Below are positions 8,761 to 18,224 of a DNA stretch of 64,000 nucleotides, piece after piece. The stretch is from Rebecca billardiae RCC1528 (lineage: Eukaryota; Haptophyta). The first letter of the stretch is position 1. The number at the start of each line of letters is the position of its first letter. A model generated the notes under the pieces. The model did no database searches. It had not been told where the DNA came from and was given only the letters and a program-made list of their open reading frames with translations. Location: contig OZ251227.1 of NCBI GenBank assembly GCA_965240325.2, forward strand, positions 930,001-994,000. Direction: 5' to 3'. A program made the position numbers and the translations under genes.

Positions 8761-9174
8761 GTACCCGTGGTTGGGACAGTCTTCGCACATATTTGCTGCG
8801 ACAGTAGATAGTGCCAATCCACGTGTGAGGTATGCGTTTGTCCTTTCCTGCTTGAGTTGCCGCTATTATTTGGGCCCCGCGCGGCCATGAGTATTGTTCA
8901 ATATATGGGGGTACAGCTGCGAGGTACAAGTATTCAACGCAGGGGTCGTATTCGTCGATCGATTACAGCCGACGCGACTCAAGTTAATTGGCGGCTCATT
9001 ATTTGAACAGCAACCGCGATGATAGTCGCTCGTCAAGAGGGGCCCGCTCCAAAGAAATAGAGGGGGCGCTCGGGCCAGGCTGACCGCCGTGACGGGAGGT
9101 CGAGATGCCACCGCGGGCGCCGCGGGGCTGCGACCGAGGGTGTGGACCGTCGGGGTGATGTGTGAGCAAGATGT

Positions 9175-9960
9175 TCACGCCCTGTCACCTGCAACTGTCG
9201 ACGGCCGTCCTCCACCTGCACCTCGCCTGCACCTCACGACCGGGTGCCCGGATGACCGATCTGTAACGCTCGACGAGTGATCCCGACGGCTCGACGAGTG
9301 ATCGAGTGATCCGCACGACGGGCGTCGCTTGCAACTGATCACGGCCGCTCTCCTGCCCGGCGCTCAGGAGGCGCACGCTTGATGCGTGTCCTGCGCGGTT
9401 GTCACCTAACGACCTGCCCCGGCGGTTGCAACTCTCTACATCTCTCGACGGAGTGGCGCGCCGCCGTCCGCGTTGCTCGACTGGATCTGCGCACCGGGCC
9501 TCGCCTGCAACTGTTTTGATGCGTGCCATGCCCTGCGCGGTTGGCACCTGGCTGCCTGCCCCTGCTGCTGCAACTCTCGACGGCGGCGCGCCGATCAGTG
9601 TTGCTCGACTGGATGTGCGCACCGGGCCTCGCCTGCAAGTGTTTACGGCCGTCCACCAGCCCTACGGTCCGAGGCTCAGTCGGCGCGCGCGCTTGATGCG
9701 TGCCGTGCCCTGCGCGGTTGGCACCTGGCTGCCTGGCCCTGCTGCTGCCGAACTCTCGACGGCGGTGCGCCGAATCAGTGTTGCTCGACTGGATTACTGC
9801 GCACCGGGCGTCGCCTGCAAGTGTTCAGTACGGCCGTCCACCAGCCCTACATACACGGTGCGAGGCTCAGTAGACAGTAGGGGCGCGCGCTTGATGCGTG
9901 CCCTGCGCAGTTGTCAACGCAGGCTGCACCCGCCACCCGCCCCAGCGTCCGCAGCACTCG
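9175..9960. repeat. Degenerate tandem array, ~140-200 bp units
   Basis: The landmark GATGCGTGYC occurs at 9381, 9518, 9695 and 9893, giving spacings of 137, 177 and 198 bp. Each unit carries CTGCGCGGTTG, ACTCTCGACGG, GTTGCTCGACTGGAT and GCACCGGGCSTCGCCTGCAA. A more diverged unit extends left to about 9175. The unequal unit lengths come from indels. A 200-codon frame across it is treated as fortuitous. Confidence 0.8.
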
Positions 9961-10417
9961 GGACCGTGGCGGCAGCAGCTACCTTGACGAATGTAAAGTG
10001 ACGACCGCCAGCTGTCTTACTCTTAGTATGACGCTGCGCGGCTGCCAGCTAACCATCAATAATCTGAGCAGTTCATTTATAAGAAGTCCTCAGGGCTGGC
10101 ACGTGCGCACGGCGGCGTCGTCTGCATCAGCGAGTGCCGAGTCTGCAGCGCGCTGTCCGCACCCGGCTATCAACGTCTGAAGGTGATGGTCGTGATTCGT
10201 GAAGCTGCCGCCGGCGTGCAGCGGCGGCTGCAACTCACTCTCTAGTAAAGGGGAATTTTGAAACTGTCAACACGACTCCGGGTGTGGCTCTGCAGCCGGT
10301 CCGGTGGGTCTGTGTAAGTAAGTAAGGGTAGTACTAGTAAGTAGCTAGTCTGTGGGTGGCGGGTGCCGATACCGAGCGGGAAGCACTGCGGAGGCGCCGG
10401 GGAAAGCGCTGTCCATC

Positions 10418-10819
10418 ATGGCCGCGCGCGGCGAGCGCGTGCTTGACAGTGTTTACCCACCAACGGGGCTCTCCCCTGTGTACACGTTCGTGAGTAAGGC
10501 GGCTGCGATGTGTGTCTCCTTCGCGGCGATGTACGGGTACATGAGCACGCCTGCAGCCGAACGCAGCGTGTTCCTGATTCCCACGGGCTTGGGGTTCACA
10601 GGTCTCTTCACTCTGGCGGTCCGCAGGAAGGCGGGGCAGCAGGAGCCCAAGTACCAGGTGCTCGTCGTGATCGCTATGATATGTGCCTCTCTCGCACTGC
10701 ATCTCTTGTACCTCCCTGCCGGGCTTTGCTGCTTCGTCTGCCTCATGGTCTGCCAGAACGAGTTGATCTACAAACCGAAGTTCAAAGCCTTCAAGAAGAG
10801 CTCGGGCAAGCAGTCGTGA
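10418..10819 (+). CDS. Small multipass membrane protein, unrecognised
   Basis: 133 residues from ATGGCCGCGCGC at 10418; the in-frame leader before it has no better start. Hydrophobic segments lie at ~20-40, ~52-70 and ~85-120, the last long enough for two passes with a short turn at LYLPAG, so three or four membrane helices are likely. The short Lys-rich tail (KPKFKAFKKSSGKQS) would be cytosolic by the positive-inside rule. Hydrophobic periodicity, length and the ATGGC start context support a real gene. No family is recognised. Confidence 0.55.
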   Translation: MAARGERVLDSVYPPTGLSPVYTFVSKAAAMCVSFAAMYGYMSTPAAERSVFLIPTGLGFTGLFTLAVRRKAGQQEPKYQVLVVIAMICASLALHLLYLPAGLCCFVCLMVCQNELIYKPKFKAFKKSSGKQS

Positions 10820-11377
10820 CCAGCGTGATGGGCACACGCAGCTTCACGCATGCGCGCAAGCGTTGCGCTGTTCAAGGAAGCCTACACTTGTGGTGGTTCA
10901 GATCTGACGGCCTCGTCATGATCCCTATGGCGTCTCCACCATTCGGAGAGCCGCGTGATTGAGCCGTCTGGCACCGGCGACGTATTGTTCATCGTCGACC
11001 GCGATAGGCGATGGCCGGCATATGAAACTTAACAAGCTAGCTTACTCACCGGCTGTGCGCGACACGCGTCTGGTTCGTCTGATTGCTGGCAGCGCGGCGC
11101 CGCGCTGCCGCCCGCGCGGCCGCGACTAGTGCAGACTCAGTGACAGACTCTTCACCCGGACGCCGGGCAGGCCGAGGGCAGCTCCGCTTAGACCGCGGCT
11201 ATAATAATAATAATAATAATAATGAGTAATATATGGGCAGCCCGAGCCGGCCCGCTGAAGGGTACGGAAGGTCGTCGTAATGTCATCACGACGCGATATT
11301 CATCAGATCCCAGATGGCGAATTTTGGCGGCCGCAACTTTGTTCATTGTTGCGGCGCGTACGTGCGGTGTGTACAGG
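10820..11377. other. Spacer with (TAA)n microsatellite
   Basis: No gene seen. A (TAA)7 run lies at 11202-11223. The spacer separates the small membrane protein gene from the convergent 3' end of the glycosyltransferase gene. Confidence 0.5.
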
Positions 11378-13029
11378 TCAACTCAGGCTACTGTGCGCCC
11401 GCTTTGCCTTTGCCTGCTTAAACTTCATCGCCCATGTTCGGAGCGGCTTCGTCTCGCTACCGAGACACGAGGGCGCTCGACGTTCGCAGCACTCAACATG
11501 CTGCTCGCACGACCCATCCTCGGTGGGCTTGCAAGCATGGGGTCCGTGCACGACGGCCGGGCGGCCGCTCACCATGGATATTCCCGACGCGAGCTCGACC
11601 GGGTCCCTCCCGAGGTGAAGATTGTACGGCAGGTTCGCGATTCCTGCGCAGTGTGCTGGTGGTCCGCGCCTGGACCTGTGGGCGGGCGCTCCGTTCTCGG
11701 ATGGCCATCGCACAGGCTCCATCGCCATGTGACCAAAGGCACCCTGGTCTCGGTGAAGAAGCACCGCGTTACGCTCCACGCCCTTGTGGGTCCTCGCTAC
11801 CGCAAGCGCGCGAGCCGAGAGGCCCGCCGCGTACTTCCACCACCACCACGCGCTGATCTGCAGGCACAGCCAGGTTTGCGCGCAGTTGAGCCAGGGGGGC
11901 GCTCGGTGTGAAGCGTCGATCAAGAGATGCGTGGCGCGAGCGCCTTCCGCGCGCTCGAGGCGCACCAGCGCGGTGCTCGGCGCTCGCGCCGCGCGACGTC
12001 ACCCACCTGTGAGGCTTGGACAGAGCGCCGCACGACCATGACGCCCGTGTTCGCCTTGCAGAACGTGAGCGGCAGCCTGTTGAGGCAGCGCGTCACGCAG
12101 CGCATGTGCGCGCGCGGACCAGCGAGCAGCACGGCCTGGCTTTTGCACCGCTCCTCGCACGCTGCCGCCGGGCCCTGGTGCGTGTTGTGCTCGGCGATGC
12201 GGACGCTGAGCGAGGCATTGACCGCGGCCATCGCGTCATCCACGCCCGCGATCGACTCCGCCACGTCCGCGCGCAACGATACGTCCGCGTCGACCAGCAG
12301 TGTCGTCTCGAACGGCGTGCTCCCCACGGCGGCGATCTTGTGCAGCCGCGAGTACCGACCAATCTTGGCGTTGCGCTGCAAGGGCCCAGGGATCTCCTTG
12401 TGCGCGTCGAGCTCGTCCGCGGCGAGCGCGCAGAGAGAGCATGGCGCACCGGCCTCGTACGCATTGCGTTGCGAGCTGTGCTCAGCGCCGCCACCGGCCC
12501 CGCTGTCCTCACCGCCGTCGCTGCTCCTGGCACCCACGCCAGGGGGAGGGGCCGGCTGGCGCAGCGGGATAAGCCGCGCCCACGCCGGCTCAGACTTGGG
12601 CTCGGGCATGATGATGGCGCGCAGCTCGGAGTCAATGACCGGTACACGGCACGGTAGTGGCACGACGTGGATCGCTGACAGCCAGCGGCGCGCGCCTCGT
12701 GGCGCGACGCGGACGTACCGCTCAATGAGTGGCCGCCACAAGCGCGCGGCCATGGGCGTGGTCACGAGGATGCACGCGGGCAAGGTGGGATTCGCCTCGA
12801 GCGAGCGGCGGATGTTATGTAACGCGCTAGAAGCGAGCGTTTCCTCTCCCTTGATGAATGTTGGCTTGCCGTTCGTGGTGACGCAGTCCCTGGAGTAGAG
12901 CGTCAGCACCCAGCACACGCCAAGCAAACGCAGGCCCGCTGCGCGCGCCGCTGCTGTTCGGCATGCGCCACCGCTACTGCAGAGTGCGGCGGAGCGACAA
13001 CACGCCAGAGGCGCCCGCGAAGGACCCAC
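11378..13029 (-). CDS. Nucleotide-diphospho-sugar glycosyltransferase-like protein, two exons seen
   Basis: The upstream exon (to about 12007) contains KIAAVGSTPFETTLLVDADV, a strand followed by a metal-binding D-x-D, and then TFCKANTGVMVVRRS. The downstream exon contains RDQGAFGHMAME, ANLPYNLHLG and GRPAVVHGPH. That order is typical of GT-A fold sugar transferases. The join needs an intron of 53 nt (12006-11954) or 59 nt (12002-11944); both keep frame. The frame has no ATG before its first conserved part and begins at GTG 13029 after an in-frame TGA, so a further 5' exon or start is unresolved. A hydrophobic stretch (LRLLGVCWVLTLY) may be a Golgi signal anchor. It lies head-to-head with the apyrase gene. 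Donor sugar and acceptor cannot be read from sequence. Confidence 0.65.
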
Positions 13030-13192
13030 CGAGAGTCCTGCCCGTGGCGCTCGGCGTGCTCAGCTCCGTGCGACGCGCCGCCTCGTGGCGCGCTGCGCCA
13101 CGCCGCCGTCGCCGGCGCCGGGCGCGCTCGTCGCAGTCGTCGCCGGATGAGCGGAGCCGGTCGGCGGGTTGCTCACTCTCCCGACTTCCACG
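13030..13192. promoter_or_regulatory. Shared 5' spacer, glycosyltransferase / apyrase
   Basis: At most 163 bp separate the two opposed coding regions. It must hold both promoters unless the glycosyltransferase has a further 5' exon overlapping the apyrase. Confidence 0.4.
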
Positions 13193-14896
13193 ATGGCGGC
13201 CACGTGGGGGCTGTTCCTGCATTTGGTGGTGGTGGCTGCTGCACGGAGTGCGACGGCAGGTGCTCCGGCTGAACTGCGCACCGTCGTCTTCGATGCCGGC
13301 AGCACGGGCACACGCATCCACGTGCTGCGCTGGGCACGCCGTGCCGGCTCAGCCGACGCGCTGCCCAAGCTGCTCGACTCGCGGACGCGCAAGGTCGAGC
13401 CTGGGCTGTCGTCATTCGCCTCCGCGCCCGACGAGGCGGTGGCCTCGATATCACCGTTATTGCGCTTCGCCGAGTCGCACGTGCCGACCGAGGAGCGCAG
13501 CACCACGATGCTTCTGCTGTACGGCACAGCAGGGATGCGCCTTCTCGCCCCATCAGCGCAGCAGCGTGTGTATGCGGCCGTGCGGCGCGCCTGCGCAGCC
13601 TCGGGCTTCGCCATACCCTCGCCTACATTCAGCACGCTCACGGGGGACGACGAGGGCTTTTACGCCCTCCTCGCCCTTGTCTGGCTCGAGGACGCCGGTC
13701 GCGACCACGACGCGCGCGCGGCCGTCGACGATGCGCACGTCGGCGTGCTCGACCTTGGCGGCTCATCGACTCAGATCGCGTTCCCCCGGCCGGGCGTGAG
13801 CAGCGCGGGCGACACGGACGGGCTGGTGCTGAGCGTGCATGGCGCTAGCCTCCCCGTCTTCACGCGCTCGCACCTGGGCTACGGCAGCAAGGCGGCTCTA
13901 CTCAGGGTCGATGATCGGCTCGGCGCTGCAGCGCGGGCGATGCACGGCTCCGGACGCGGCGCGCCGACGGCCGTTGCGCAACCGTGCTTCCACCGCGGGT
14001 ACAACTACACGCGCGGCGGGCTGACGTTTTACGGTACCGCGAACAATGAGCGCTGTCATGAGCTCGTCGCCGCGCTCTTCCGGCCGTCCGCCGAGCCGTG
14101 CGCCGCGCTGAACACGAGCGCGGGGCCCATGGGCTGCGCTCGCCCGTTTGAACGCGGAGCGCTTCCACCGGCCGAGGTGCGCTTCTTCGGGCTCTCGGCG
14201 ATGTTCTACATCGCCAACTACCTGGACTTCCGGCAACGTGTGCCTGACATGCCCATGCCGGCGATGTACGACCTCCGCCGCGCGCTCGAGGCCGTGTGCA
14301 CCATCCCGTGGGCCGCAATTTACTCGAGCGCGCGGGAGCCGTTCACGCCTGAGCACAAGCTGCCGCAGCGCTGCTTTGATGGTCACTACATGCTCGCGCT
14401 CCTCGTGGACGGCTTTGGCTTCAGCGAACGCAGCGCGCAGATTACCTTCGCCGAGAAGGTCGGTGAGTGGCAGCCCGAGTGGCCCTACGGCGCCGTGCTG
14501 CACCATCTCCTCGCGCGCGACGATGCGTCCGCAGGCGGCGCGGCACGTGCGTACGTGGCTCCGCGGCCGCCGCCTCAGCAGTGGATGGCGGGCCTCGCGC
14601 TTGGCGTCGGTCTGGCCTTCATGCTGTGCATCGTCCTATCGGCGAGCCGAGGACCTGCGCCACTGCGTGCAGGGCGATCCCCCCACTTCTTCGCGCGCTC
14701 GGTCTTCGCACGTGCGTACCGACCTGTGTACGCGCGCGTGTGCAACGACAGCTGCCGAGGCCGCAAGTCCTCCGACGCGTGCTCAGACACGCAGGATGAT
14801 TCGGACGGTGGCGATCGCGAGACGATGCAGCTGATGCAGGTGCCGGCGGCAATCAGCGCGCGGAGTGGCAGGGCGGCCGCGACCGAGGTGGTGTGA
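13193..14896 (+). CDS. GDA1/CD39-family apyrase (ectonucleotidase)
   Basis: 567 residues from ATGGCGGCCACG at 13193. The family hydrolyses nucleoside tri- and/or diphosphates, usually in the secretory lumen or outside the cell. A signal peptide (~1-23) precedes the apyrase conserved regions: VVFDAGSTGTRIHVLRW (phosphate binding), LLLYGTAGMRLL, LTGDDEGFYALLALVWL with the expected catalytic Glu, and VGVLDLGGSSTQIAF. Paired cysteines and NYT/NTS glycosylation-like sites follow. A membrane helix near residues 465-485 precedes a basic/Cys-containing tail, so it is anchored at both ends or at the C-terminus alone. ACR3 lacks the usual Trp (YALLALVWL). Family assignment is firm; substrate preference is not. 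Confidence 0.88.
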   Translation: MAATWGLFLHLVVVAAARSATAGAPAELRTVVFDAGSTGTRIHVLRWARRAGSADALPKLLDSRTRKVEPGLSSFASAPDEAVASISPLLRFAESHVPTEERSTTMLLLYGTAGMRLLAPSAQQRVYAAVRRACAASGFAIPSPTFSTLTGDDEGFYALLALVWLEDAGRDHDARAAVDDAHVGVLDLGGSSTQIAFPRPGVSSAGDTDGLVLSVHGASLPVFTRSHLGYGSKAALLRVDDRLGAAARAMHGSGRGAPTAVAQPCFHRGYNYTRGGLTFYGTANNERCHELVAALFRPSAEPCAALNTSAGPMGCARPFERGALPPAEVRFFGLSAMFYIANYLDFRQRVPDMPMPAMYDLRRALEAVCTIPWAAIYSSAREPFTPEHKLPQRCFDGHYMLALLVDGFGFSERSAQITFAEKVGEWQPEWPYGAVLHHLLARDDASAGGAARAYVAPRPPPQQWMAGLALGVGLAFMLCIVLSASRGPAPLRAGRSPHFFARSVFARAYRPVYARVCNDSCRGRKSSDACSDTQDDSDGGDRETMQLMQVPAAISARSGRAAATEVV

Positions 14897-14912
14897 GCGT
14901 CTATCCTCCTCT

Positions 14913-14972
14913 GCTGCCCGATCAGCATGTATCCACGGGCACGGTATCGTGCGACGTGCATCATCGGGCAGC
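14913..14972 (+). terminator. 3' UTR hairpin after apyrase
   Basis: GCTGCCCGAT (14913-14922) is perfectly inverted as ATCGGGCAGC (14963-14972), starting 17 nt after the stop codon. A role in 3' end formation or mRNA stability is inference. Confidence 0.35.
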
Positions 14973-15222
14973 CTGTGTGTGGGCCCGTGCAAGGCTCTCG
15001 GACTTGGCGGCGCAGACGCGGGACAGCGGGTGACTGGTCAGCGGCGGCGGGCGCGGCAACCTCAACAATGATCACCAGCAGTGACGCGACGACATCATCA
15101 TCATCATTCTGAGTCATCAGTATAGCTTATAATGCGTGAGTACCGGGTACTAGTAGGCACTTACAAACAACGCGGTATAACTATATAAGGCGGTCTATAT
15201 ATAAGAAGGTCTATAAGCCGAC

Positions 15223-15247
15223 CATGTTACAACCAGCATGTAACATG
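15223..15247. other. Short perfect hairpin in convergent spacer
   Basis: CATGTTACA and TGTAACATG flank a 7-nt loop between the converging apyrase and WD40 genes, 45 bp from the WD40 stop. Confidence 0.5.
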
Positions 15248-15291
15248 TTGTCGTCTATTGTTGACCATGTTCGAGCAATGACAGACAGCAG

Positions 15292-16440
15292 TCATCGTGA
15301 TGATGATAATGATGATGAGTAGTCCACAGTCACACTCAGGTTGCCAGCAAGTGCGGCGTCGACAAGATCGCCCGTGGATGGGTCGACCCCCGCGAGCGCC
15401 TCTGCGCCCAAGTCGAGCGTGTCCACGTGCGACCCTGCCCTGCTGCCGGCGCTGAAGGCCAGCCGCGGGTGGGCAGCGCCAGCCACGGTGGGCGGGGCAA
15501 AGTCGACAGAGTAGACGCTCTGCCTCGGGATTGTGCGTGTCGCGATGAATCGCGCACGGGCGCGGTCGTACACGAGGACGCGCCCATCGCCAGTGACGGA
15601 GTCGACGCCGCCCATGCCGATCATCGAGCGCGCGCCGTCCCTCGAGAAGCGGCACGCGTACAGCATGCACTGGTGCTCAACACCGTCCTGGCGCGAGCTG
15701 AGCGAGAGCTGCACGGCCGCGTCCGCACCCGGCCGCCGCCTGTCGAAGATGCGGAGCTGGTCGGCGCGCGCGTGCGAGCCGGCAAGCACGTCGTGCCCAT
15801 GCATGTCCACGCAGTCGCCCGTCACGAACGGCCCGAAGAACGTCGCGCTCGGCGTGGCTGAGCGCAGGTCCCAGACGTGCAGCACGCGGTCCCACCCGCC
15901 CGTCACGAGCGTGTGCGGCTCCGAGTCGTGGAAGCGCAGGCTGAAGATCGGCGTGACGTGGCCCTCGCGCAGGGTGGAGTCCGAGCCTCCGCGCAGCAGC
16001 GCCCACTCGGTCTTCGTCGCCTCCTCGTACACGCGCACGTTCGCATCCTTGCCAGCTGCCGCAAAGAGGCTGCCGTCCGCCGCGTAGTCGAGGCAGTACA
16101 CCTCGTTGGCCTGCTGCTGAATGGAGTGAAGGCAGCGGCGGGAGGGCACGTGCCAGTGACGGATCACGCCCGCGCAGTTGCCCTCGACCAGCACGCCGCG
16201 GCTCCTGCCTGAGCTCGCCGGCCTCCAGCAGAGCGCGAGCGTCGGGCTGGACTCCAGCGCGCTCGTGCCAGGGTCGAGGACGTGCTTCACCTCGTTCGCA
16301 GACGGGTCGACGACGTGAATAAGCGAGTCGTCGTCGCCCACGGCGATGCGCGTCGCATCTGGGCTCCAGCGCACGCAGTACGGGCGCGCCTCGAAGTCGA
16401 GCCGTGTCAACGCCGGCGGCGTCGCGTCCGCACCTGCCAT
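15292..16440 (-). CDS. WD40 repeat protein, unassigned
   Basis: 382 residues from ATGGCAGGTGCG at 16440; the in-frame extension upstream is not used because it would overlap the GH16 gene start. At least five WD-type blades are seen: YCVRWSPDATRIAVGDDDS, VYCLDYAADGSLFAAAGKD with VRVY, IFSLRFHDSEPHTLVTGGWD followed by VLHVWDL, ADQLRIFDRRR, and a final FSAGSRAG segment. The protein is essentially all propeller, so it is probably a scaffold, but no family-specific signature is recognised. It ends in a Ser-rich tail. It is divergent from GH16. Confidence 0.75.
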   Translation of the reverse strand: MAGADATPPALTRLDFEARPYCVRWSPDATRIAVGDDDSLIHVVDPSANEVKHVLDPGTSALESSPTLALCWRPASSGRSRGVLVEGNCAGVIRHWHVPSRRCLHSIQQQANEVYCLDYAADGSLFAAAGKDANVRVYEEATKTEWALLRGGSDSTLREGHVTPIFSLRFHDSEPHTLVTGGWDRVLHVWDLRSATPSATFFGPFVTGDCVDMHGHDVLAGSHARADQLRIFDRRRPGADAAVQLSLSSRQDGVEHQCMLYACRFSRDGARSMIGMGGVDSVTGDGRVLVYDRARARFIATRTIPRQSVYSVDFAPPTVAGAAHPRLAFSAGSRAGSHVDTLDLGAEALAGVDPSTGDLVDAALAGNLSVTVDYSSSLSSSR

Positions 16441-16547
16441 GGGCGTGCCCGAGGCAACGGCTGCCTTCAAATAAAAAAAGCCGGCCGGGTCACTTGTGAG
16501 CGTAATAAAAAAGGCCTCGCGTCGAAAATGAAACTCGTCGTAGCGGG
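16441..16547. promoter_or_regulatory. Shared 5' spacer, WD40 / GH16 (107 bp)
   Basis: Contains two near-copies of one A-rich motif in a GC-rich setting: AATAAAAAAAGCC near 16471 and AATAAAAAAGGCC near 16504, about 32 bp apart. Confidence 0.5.
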
Positions 16548-18011
16548 ATGGCGGACCGCGACGGGCGTCCGACAGGACGTGAGACACTACCTGACGAAAT
16601 GAGCCCAAGTAGCACCACAGTGGATTGCGATGCTGCCCCAAGCTGGTTTGCGCTGCCCTCGTGCAACCTCGCTGAGCACTCGCTGGCTGCATGCCAGCGG
16701 TTTGCGCGGTGCAGCGACGCGATCACGTGCCACAATCGCGGCACGTGCTCTGATGACGGCCGGTGTGTGTGCGCCCCCGGCTACTCTGGCCTCGACTGCT
16801 CCATCTCGCTCGAGGCATGTGCGTGGGCGGACGAATTTGAGGGCCCCGCGCTGGACACGCGGCTGTGGCAGCCGTACATCGGCTGCCGTGGCGGCGGGAA
16901 TGGCGAGGCGGAGTGCTACACCGACCAGCCTGACAATGTCTTCACGCGCGACGGGATGCTGGCCCTCCGGGCCGTGCGGGAGGACTGGCCCGGCACGCGC
17001 ACAAACTGCACCGACCCTAACCCCGTCTGGTGCCTGAATGGAGGGACGTTCCGCTCGGGGCGCGTGGACTCGCGCCGTGGGCTCTTGTACGGGCGCGTCG
17101 AGGTTCGCGCGCGCATGCCTGCACGCCCGTTGGCCTGGCCGGCGCTCTGGATGGCGCCAGTCGAGCAGCTGTACGGCTACTGGCCGCGCTCCGGTGAGAT
17201 CGACATCGCCGAGGTGCGCGGCGGCGAGCAGGCCAACGAGACGTTCGGCACGATCCACTTCGGTCGCGACTGGCAGCACCACGCGTGGCTCGAGGGATCG
17301 ACGCGCCCGGCTGACGGCCGGCCACTGAGTAACGCCGTGCACACGTACGCGCTCGAGTGGACGCAGCGCGCGATCGAGTGGTCGCTTGACGGGACCACGT
17401 TCCACCACCAGCGCACCGACGGCTGCTTCCCGGGCGAGTCAGCGCCGGGCAAGCCCTTCGACATCCCGATGCGCCTCATCCTCAACCTCGCCGTCGGCGG
17501 CAACTTCTTTGCGGGATTTGATGCGCGCTCCTTTGACGCAGACGCGCTCGCCGAGCGGTGGCCGGGTGGGAGCGCCGAGCTCCTCGTGCACTCGGTGCGC
17601 GTCTTCGAGGCAGATGCGCTGGCTCGGCCGTGGCACCCGGCTGTGCCGCCCGCCGCGGCGAGGAGCACCGTTCCCGGCCGACACGTGGACGCCACGGCTG
17701 TGGCCGCCCTCATCACGGTGAGCGTGATGCTGCGCGTGGCGCTACGGCTGGCGTGCCGGGCGTGCGCGCGGCGTGCGGCAGAGTTGAGCGCTCGAGGGCA
17801 CGGAGTCGTCGTGGCTGAGGACGCAGAGACTGCGGGACCCGGAGACGATGAGTCCCTCGAGACGGCAGCAGAGGAGGCGGCACCTGGCGCGCACAATCTT
17901 CATCACCAGGCAGGGGCTGCGGCACTGCAAGAGCCCTTGCTGGGAGCTGGCAGCGGCGCCGCGTCGGCGTACGCCGCCGCGGGCAGCGCGCCCGCGGGCC
18001 GGTTCCGCTGA
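16548..18011 (+). CDS. GH16-family beta-glucanase-like protein with EGF-like domain and C-terminal membrane anchor
   Basis: 487 residues. An EGF-like module at ~55-86 (CHNRGTCSDDGRCVCAPGYS) precedes a glycoside hydrolase family 16 domain at ~95-360. The catalytic ExDxxE appears intact as SGEIDIAEVRG (E217, D219, E222), with upstream WPALWMAP and downstream Trp-rich substrate strands. GH16 enzymes cleave beta-1,3/1,4-glucans or galactans; laminarin-type glucan is plausible in a chrysolaminarin-storing alga but is inference. One hydrophobic helix at ~385-405 is followed by a basic then acidic tail, so the enzyme is probably surface-anchored. The start at 16548 fits the ATGGC context but gives no clear signal peptide. 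An upstream exon or internal targeting is possible; an alternative start is 16599. Confidence 0.85.
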   Translation: MADRDGRPTGRETLPDEMSPSSTTVDCDAAPSWFALPSCNLAEHSLAACQRFARCSDAITCHNRGTCSDDGRCVCAPGYSGLDCSISLEACAWADEFEGPALDTRLWQPYIGCRGGGNGEAECYTDQPDNVFTRDGMLALRAVREDWPGTRTNCTDPNPVWCLNGGTFRSGRVDSRRGLLYGRVEVRARMPARPLAWPALWMAPVEQLYGYWPRSGEIDIAEVRGGEQANETFGTIHFGRDWQHHAWLEGSTRPADGRPLSNAVHTYALEWTQRAIEWSLDGTTFHHQRTDGCFPGESAPGKPFDIPMRLILNLAVGGNFFAGFDARSFDADALAERWPGGSAELLVHSVRVFEADALARPWHPAVPPAAARSTVPGRHVDATAVAALITVSVMLRVALRLACRACARRAAELSARGHGVVVAEDAETAGPGDDESLETAAEEAAPGAHNLHHQAGAAALQEPLLGAGSGAASAYAAAGSAPAGRFR

Positions 18012-18224
18012 ATCATATGCATGATGAGTATTAACTAACAGTCGTAACAGTTGACTTAGCATCACAACTTTGGTGTATATCAGTGACTGCGCATTCGGCA
18101 TTGCGCTAGCTTAAGCCGTTATACAGTGGGAATATTCGTCGTAGCACTGCTGCTCTAGGCGGTATAAACTGAGCATGGATCCGTGATGAGTCCGAATTTG
18201 ACGCGGTGCGGCCCAGACAGCGGA

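Noticed and set aside
9399-10001. 200-codon frame across the 9 kb array
   Set aside because: Repeat units differ by indels not divisible by three and shift frame between units, so the frame is fortuitous.
11222-11911. 229-codon plus frame
   Set aside because: Antisense of the glycosyltransferase downstream exon, which carries RDQGAF and HLG motifs.
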